From CAZYSK01 sp964649415 (GTDB lineage Bacteria > Chloroflexota > Anaerolineae > B4-G1), in assembly GCA_964649415.1 (NCBI GenBank), contig CAZYSK010000100.1, forward strand, positions 1 to 18,646: a stretch of DNA of 18,646 nt, given 5' to 3'. Below, one piece after another: positions 13,775 to 18,646 of the stretch (its first letter is position 1; every line of letters begins with the position of its first letter). The translations under genes were made by a program, and so were the position numbers. The notes under the pieces were generated by a model. The model saw only the letters and a program-made list of their open reading frames with translations, had not been told where the DNA came from and did no database searches.

Positions 13775-15082
13775 CTAGCTGGCGACCCGCCGGTAGAAGA
13801 GCGGTTGTCGGTGGACAGGAGAATCGCTGAATGTGTGCGCCGCCAACAGCCGTTCGCGCGCGGCCACCAGTCTGTCCTCGTCGTTGGCGTGAATAGTGAA
13901 AAGGGGAGTGTCCCTCTGGACCAGATCGCCCACCTTGTAGTGCACGATCACACCGACGCTGTGGTCAATCGAGTTGGTTTTCTGTTTTCGCCCACCCCCC
14001 AGGTCGACCACGGTCATCCCGACCTCGGCGGCGTTCAGGCCAGCCAGATACCCGCTGCGCGGTGCGGGCACAGGCTCGATCAGCCGGGCGTGCGGCAGCC
14101 GTTCCGGCTCTTCTATGTAGCGCAGGTCACCGCCTTGGGCTTCTACCATCTCCATGAATTTGTGCCAGGCTGCCCCAGAGGCCAGGGTCTCCAGCGCCAG
14201 CGTGAGTGCTGCGTTGGTGTCGCTGGCCTTGTCGGCCAGCATCAACAGCTCCGCAGCCACGACCATACAGTGCTCGTGGAAGTCGGCGGGGCCGCCCTCG
14301 TGCAGCATGTTGATCGCCTCTCGTACCTCGAGCGCGTTGCCCACTGCCCAGCCCAACGGCTGGTTCATGTCAGAGATGAGGGCGACCACTTTCTGCCCGG
14401 CCTGTTTCCCCAGGCGGACCATGGCCTCGGCAAGCGTCTCCGCGTCCTCTAGCGTCTTCATGAACGCGCCGCTGCCTGTCTTGACGTCCAGCACGATTGC
14501 GTCAGCGCCAGCGGCCATTTTCTTGCTCATGATTGAGCTGACGATGAGGGGGATAGACTCGACCGTGGCGGTCACGTCACGCAGCGAGTAGAGTTTGCGA
14601 TCGGCGGGTGCCAGTTCTCCGCTCTGTCCAGTCAGGACGATGCCGATCTCCTTGAGTTGGGCCTTGAACTCCGTCTCGCTCAGGTCTGCGCGGTAGCCCG
14701 GGATGGACTCAAGCTTGTCCACCGTGCCGCCGCTGAAGCCCAGTCCCCTTCCAGTCATCTTGCCGATCGAGACGCCGCAGGCCGCGATCAGGGGGGCGAC
14801 GACGAGGCTCACCTTGTCACCAACCCCGCCCGTGGAGTGCTTGTCCACGGTAAACGGGGCCACGTCTTTCAAGTCGAGCATGTGGCCCGAATGTGCCATC
14901 GCTAACGTCAGATCGTGCGTCTCGCGATCGCTCATGCCGTGGATGTAAACGGCCATCAGCCAGGCGGCCGCTTGATAGTCGGGAATTGCACCCTGGGTAT
15001 ACCCCTGGATGAAGAACTCAATCTCCTCCCCCGAGAGCTCGCCGCCGTCGCGTTTCTTGGCAATCACGTCTGATGCTTGCAT
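13775..15082 (-). CDS. pdp: Pyrimidine-nucleoside (thymidine) phosphorylase
   Basis: A 435-residue enzyme that phosphorolyses thymidine, deoxyuridine or uridine to base and (deoxy)ribose 1-phosphate. The N-terminal alpha domain (MQASDVIAKKRDGGELSGEE) is followed by the phosphate loop KHSTGGVGDK (81-90) and the family signature TGRGLGFSGGTVDKLESIPG (110-129). Substrate-site residues Arg168, Ser183 and Lys187 show the R-x14-S-x3-K spacing known from thymidine phosphorylase. DVKTGSGAFMKT (199-210) and the C-terminal alpha/beta domain with VGDLVQRDTPLFTIHA follow. Length is typical. ATG 15082 was chosen for its GAGGGG site and canonical N terminus; the frame is open further upstream but crosses the promoter. 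It is transcribed divergently from the deaminase-CYTH gene. Whether it accepts uridine as well as thymidine cannot be judged. Confidence 0.95.
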   Translation of the reverse strand: MQASDVIAKKRDGGELSGEEIEFFIQGYTQGAIPDYQAAAWLMAVYIHGMSDRETHDLTLAMAHSGHMLDLKDVAPFTVDKHSTGGVGDKVSLVVAPLIAACGVSIGKMTGRGLGFSGGTVDKLESIPGYRADLSETEFKAQLKEIGIVLTGQSGELAPADRKLYSLRDVTATVESIPLIVSSIMSKKMAAGADAIVLDVKTGSGAFMKTLEDAETLAEAMVRLGKQAGQKVVALISDMNQPLGWAVGNALEVREAINMLHEGGPADFHEHCMVVAAELLMLADKASDTNAALTLALETLASGAAWHKFMEMVEAQGGDLRYIEEPERLPHARLIEPVPAPRSGYLAGLNAAEVGMTVVDLGGGRKQKTNSIDHSVGVIVHYKVGDLVQRDTPLFTIHANDEDRLVAARERLLAAHTFSDSPVHRQPLFYRRVAS

Positions 15083-15086
15083 GGCC

Positions 15087-15092
15087 CCCCTC
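15087..15092 (-). promoter_or_regulatory. Shine-Dalgarno site of pdp
   Basis: GAGGGG on the minus strand, 4 nt before ATG 15082 (the G-run continues to 15085). It selects this start over upstream in-frame codons. Confidence 0.55.
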
Positions 15093-15128
15093 GCTTTGGT
15101 GCTGAAAGGTATGCGCTCTGACGGGGCC

Positions 15129-15137
15129 ATTATATCA
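15129..15137 (-). promoter_or_regulatory. Extended -10 promoter of pdp
   Basis: The minus strand reads TGATATAAT, a perfect TATAAT (15134-15129) with the TGn extension. No good -35 lies upstream, as expected for an extended -10 promoter. The start would be near 15122, leaving a leader of about 40 nt before pdp. Confidence 0.6.
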
Positions 15138-15169
15138 CAAACTCGCGGAGTTGGGGAGAGTGCGCAAGA

Positions 15170-15198
15170 TTGCATCGGGGTACGATTCGGACTATAAT
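15170..15198 (+). promoter_or_regulatory. Predicted sigma-70 promoter of the deaminase-CYTH gene
   Basis: TTGCAT (15170-15175), 17-nt spacer, then perfect TATAAT (15193-15198). The start near 15205 lies upstream of the four-copy repeat array, so the array would form most of a leader of about 220 nt. It is divergent from the pdp promoter, whose -10 is about 35 bp away. Confidence 0.7.
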
Positions 15199-15241
15199 GT
15201 ACCAATTTAGACCATCGCGGACACGCAGATCCAGGGACACT

Positions 15242-15385
15242 GGTGCGCCATCGGAATGGCGCCTTTGCGGGGGTGGTGGTGCGCCATCGGAATGGCGCCT
15301 TTGTAGGGACGGCGGTGCGCCATCGGAATGGCGCCTTTGTGGGCGTGGTGGTGCGCCATCGGAATGGCGCCTTTGTGGGGACGGC
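15242..15385 (+). repeat. Four-copy 36-bp tandem repeat, each with an 18-bp dyad
   Basis: Copies start at 15242, 15278, 15314 and 15350, an exact 36-bp period. The first 26 bases of each are identical and contain GCGCCAT-CGGA-ATGGCGC, a 7-bp perfect stem with a 4-nt loop, followed by CTTTG. The last 10 bases vary and alternate: copies 1 and 3 end in GTGGT, copies 2 and 4 in GGACGGC, suggesting growth by duplication of a 72-bp pair. The array lies between the predicted promoter and the start of the deaminase-CYTH gene. Because 36 is a multiple of three, all frames translate as 12-residue repeats, which creates spurious ORFs. The same element recurs after fbaB. Confidence 0.95.
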
Positions 15386-15414
15386 GGCGGAAGTCTAGTT
15401 GTCGTACTACGAAC

Positions 15415-15420
15415 AGGGGA
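15415..15420 (+). promoter_or_regulatory. Shine-Dalgarno site of the deaminase-CYTH gene
   Basis: AGGGGA, 6 nt before ATG 15427. It supports this start over in-frame ATGs provided by the repeats (for example 15328), which would add 33 repeat-encoded residues. Confidence 0.6.
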
Positions 15421-15426
15421 TGGGCT

Positions 15427-17454
15427 ATGAGCGATGCGAGGACTCAGATAAAGGTTGACGTGATCCTGAGCGGTGGTAGCGTCGCCACGATGAGCGACGG
15501 CTTTGACCTCTTCGATCCGGGGGCGATCGCCGTCCGTGGTGGGATCATTGAGGCTGTCGGTCCGGTCGAACGTATCACGTCCGCATACAGCGCCGATGAC
15601 GTGGTGGACTGCAGCGGGTGTGTCGTCATCCCGGGCCTGGTCAACGGCCACACCCACGCGCCGATGACGCTGCTCAGGGGCCTGGCCGATGATCTGCGGC
15701 TGGACGTCTGGCTGATGGGATACATCATGCCGGTGGAGCAGGAGTTCGTGCGACCGGATTTCTGTTGGCTAGGCGCGCAACTGGCATGCGCCGAGATGAT
15801 TCGCTCTGGCACAACCTGCTACGCCGACATGTACTACTACGAGGAAGCCGTCGCCGATGCCACGGCGCAGGTGGGGCTTCGCGCCATCTGCGGCGAGACG
15901 GTGCTCAAGTTCCCCTCGCCTGATGCCCAGAGCTACGACGAGAGCCTGGGATACGCGCGCGACTTTATCCAGCGTTGGAAAGGGCACCCGCTGATCATGC
16001 CGGCCGTGGCACCCCACGCGCCCTATACGGTGACGCCAGAACTGCTGCGGGCGTGCGCCGCCCTGGCGCTGGAATCCGACGTGCCGCTGCACATTCACAT
16101 TGCGGAGACCGCACAGGAGGTGGAGGAACACCGCGCCGAATATGGGATGCGCATGGTGCCCTGGGTGGAGGAACACGGCGTCTTCGACGCGAAGGTCACC
16201 GCCGCTCACTGTGTGCACCTGGACGAGGCGGAGATGGTCACGTTGTTGCGCCACGGCGTCGGCGTGACGCACAACCCCAGCAGTAATCTCAAGCTGGCCA
16301 GTGGCTTCGCCCCGGTAGCGCGGATGCTGGAGCTAGGGCTCAACGTAGGGCTTGGCACCGACGGCCCGGCCAGCAACAACGACCTGGATATGTGGGAGGA
16401 AACGCGGCTGGCGGCCCTGCTGGCCAAGGGGGTGAGCGCTGACCCCACCGCGCTGCCGGCGCGGCAGGCTCTGGCCATGGCGACGATCGGTGGTGCGCGG
16501 GCACTGCACGTGGACGAGTACATCGGCTCGCTGGAACCGGGCAAGCGGGCCGATCTCGTCGTGGTCGACCTCCAAAGCGTGCACAACACGCCCAGATTCA
16601 CGCGCGATGCCGACGCGCTGTATGCCCAACTGGTCTATGCCACGAAGGGGGCTGACGTCAGGGATGTAATGTGCCAGGGACGGTGGCTGATGCGCGAGCG
16701 GCGGCTGCTCACTGTGGACGAAGACGCGTTGATGCAGGAGGCGGCCGACCTCGCCTCCAAGATTGATGCCTTCCTCATTCCTCGTGAGGAGAGCGTGCTC
16801 AGCAAGTTGCTGGCCATCGGACAGGTGGCTCAGAAGAAGACCTTCGAGGTCCAGGTGAAGGTGCTCCTGACGGACGAATCGGCCGTTATGGATTTTCTGA
16901 ACAGCCCGGACGTTCTAATCGTCAAGCCGTCCCGGCGTCGCCAGTACGATACCTACTTCCTGTTCGACGATTCCTGGCACAGTCGCATTCGCTACCGTGA
17001 GGACGAGGTGTTGGGCGAGGACGGAAAGGTGCAGGATGTGGTCTACCGGCTGACGCTGATTGGCGAGACGAAGGAGCGGGAATACGCCAAGTCGGTGCTG
17101 CTTTCGCGCTCGCGTTTCGATGCTCCTGCGACGCGCAGCCTGCGTTTCTATCGGGAGTACTTCAAGCCGGCCAGGGAGATCGAGGTGCACAAGGAACGCT
17201 GGCGCTACCGCATCCGCTACGGTGGCACGGACTTCGCGATCAACCTGGATCACGTGATGAAGCCGGAGTTGTCGGGTGTGTTTCTGGAGATCAAGAGCCG
17301 CACCTGGTCGCGCCAGGATGCCGAGCGGAAGGCGGAGCTGATCGGCGACCTGTTGGACCGGTTGCAGGTGCAGGAGCAGGACTCGGTCAAGCAGGAGTAC
17401 GTCGTTCTGGCCGTGGAGGTTGAGCGGCTGGCGACGGCCGGCTCAACCTCGTAG
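15427..17454 (+). CDS. mtaD: MtaD-type adenosine-analogue deaminase fused to a CYTH domain
   Basis: A 675-residue fusion. Residues 1-450 are an amidohydrolase of the MtaD/SsnA group (5'-methylthioadenosine / S-adenosylhomocysteine deaminases). Metal ligands are His75 and His77 (NGHTH), His224 (HIHIAET) and Asp312 (GLGTDGPASNN); Glu227 and His261 (AAHCVHL) complete the active site. Residues about 471-668 form a CYTH/triphosphate-tunnel domain: FEVQVKVL, RRRQYDTYFLF (503-513), SRIRYRED (519-526), EIEVHKERWRYRI (584-596), FAINLDHV and VFLEIKSRTW (618-627). The usual ExExK is ExQxK and the later ExE is ExK, so metal catalysis by this domain is uncertain. Stand-alone MtaD proteins end near 430-450 aa. 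The reading frame is continuous across the junction. It is preceded by the repeat array and followed 70 nt later by fbaB. The exact nucleoside substrate is not determined. Confidence 0.88.
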   Translation: MSDARTQIKVDVILSGGSVATMSDGFDLFDPGAIAVRGGIIEAVGPVERITSAYSADDVVDCSGCVVIPGLVNGHTHAPMTLLRGLADDLRLDVWLMGYIMPVEQEFVRPDFCWLGAQLACAEMIRSGTTCYADMYYYEEAVADATAQVGLRAICGETVLKFPSPDAQSYDESLGYARDFIQRWKGHPLIMPAVAPHAPYTVTPELLRACAALALESDVPLHIHIAETAQEVEEHRAEYGMRMVPWVEEHGVFDAKVTAAHCVHLDEAEMVTLLRHGVGVTHNPSSNLKLASGFAPVARMLELGLNVGLGTDGPASNNDLDMWEETRLAALLAKGVSADPTALPARQALAMATIGGARALHVDEYIGSLEPGKRADLVVVDLQSVHNTPRFTRDADALYAQLVYATKGADVRDVMCQGRWLMRERRLLTVDEDALMQEAADLASKIDAFLIPREESVLSKLLAIGQVAQKKTFEVQVKVLLTDESAVMDFLNSPDVLIVKPSRRRQYDTYFLFDDSWHSRIRYREDEVLGEDGKVQDVVYRLTLIGETKEREYAKSVLLSRSRFDAPATRSLRFYREYFKPAREIEVHKERWRYRIRYGGTDFAINLDHVMKPELSGVFLEIKSRTWSRQDAERKAELIGDLLDRLQVQEQDSVKQEYVVLAVEVERLATAGSTS

Positions 17455-17524
17455 CGAGATCTGTCGGGTTCCCCGGACGCGAGGGACCCTCAGGCTATCT
17501 GGAAAGGGACGAAGGAGGATACAT

Positions 17525-18577
<1,053 letters not shown>

Positions 18578-18584
18578 AGGGCCT

Positions 18585-18646
18585 ATGGCGCGCGCCATCG
18601 GAATGGCGCCTTTGTAGGGCCTATGGTGCGCCATCGGAATGGCGCC
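18585..18646 (+). repeat. Second 36-bp repeat array, cut by the window end
   Basis: Two further copies of the repeat seen at 15242-15385, in the same orientation and again 36 bp apart (core GCGCCAT at 18592 and 18628). The linker between them begins TAGGG, like that of copy 2 upstream. The first copy carries two extra bases, which creates the perfect 14-bp palindrome ATGGCGCGCGCCAT (18585-18598) followed by CGGA and a third arm ATGGCGC. It starts 7 bp after the fbaB stop, so it could serve as a 3'-end structure; only three Ts follow the stem. The array may continue beyond the window. Confidence 0.92.

Noticed and set aside
15242..15385. CRISPR array
   Set aside because: The period is 36 bp in total, with a 26-bp repeat and only 10-bp linkers that resemble each other; real spacers are longer and unrelated. 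No cas genes are nearby.
15130..15657. Minus-strand ORF with a DGAPPPQRRHS 12-residue repeat (and a plus-strand GAPSEWRLCG counterpart at 15170-15430)
   Set aside because: Both are translations of the 36-bp DNA repeat. They cross predicted promoters and overlap a real gene; the repeat periodicity in codons explains the open frames.
17466..17489. Intrinsic terminator between the deaminase-CYTH gene and fbaB
   Set aside because: GGGTTCCC and GGGACCC form only a bulged stem with no T-run after it; cotranscription of the two genes remains the simpler view.

Overview
The window is GC-rich, gene-dense bacterial chromosome with frequent GTG/TTG starts and long GAF/PAS signalling proteins. The best lineage guess is Chloroflexota (Anaerolineae-like). 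This rests on gene content only: a membrane-anchored 'baseplate J/gp47-like' protein sits between alaS and ruvX, alongside GAF-rich kinases and cyclases. No rRNA, tRNA, insertion sequence, prophage or CRISPR array was found.

Layout. (1) 53-739, plus strand: a TusA-like sulfur carrier and a DsrE2-like protein, forming a small sulfur-relay pair. (2) 736-5944, minus strand: a signalling operon of a single-domain response regulator, a four-TM GAF-GAF-PAS histidine kinase and a GAF-PAS class III adenylate cyclase. A consensus-like promoter lies upstream at about 6150-6178. The cyclase and the DsrE2 gene meet tail to tail and share a CTAG at their stop codons. (3) 6256-13687, plus strand: alaS with a very good TTGACA-N17-TACAAT promoter, then the baseplate-J-like membrane protein, ruvX, mltG and a substrate-binding lipoprotein. 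alaS-ruvX-mltG is a linkage also known from Firmicutes. (4) 13775-15082, minus strand: pyrimidine-nucleoside phosphorylase. (5) 15170-18577, plus strand: a fusion of an MtaD-type adenosine-analogue deaminase with a C-terminal CYTH (triphosphate-tunnel) domain, followed by a class I fructose-bisphosphate aldolase of the FbaB/DhnA type.

The most unusual material is in the last 3.5 kb. The deaminase-CYTH/aldolase pair is bracketed by two arrays of the same 36-bp-period repeat, each copy carrying an 18-bp dyad (7-bp stem, 4-nt loop). The first array (four copies, 15242-15385) lies between the predicted promoter and the start codon of the fusion gene, so it should be transcribed as a chain of hairpins. 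The second begins 7 bp after the aldolase stop and runs off the window end. The deaminase-CYTH fusion itself, with intact deaminase metal ligands but altered CYTH acidic motifs, looks uncommon. Its closeness to a nucleoside phosphorylase and a DhnA-type aldolase suggests a nucleoside or 5'-deoxynucleoside salvage theme, which is a hypothesis only.
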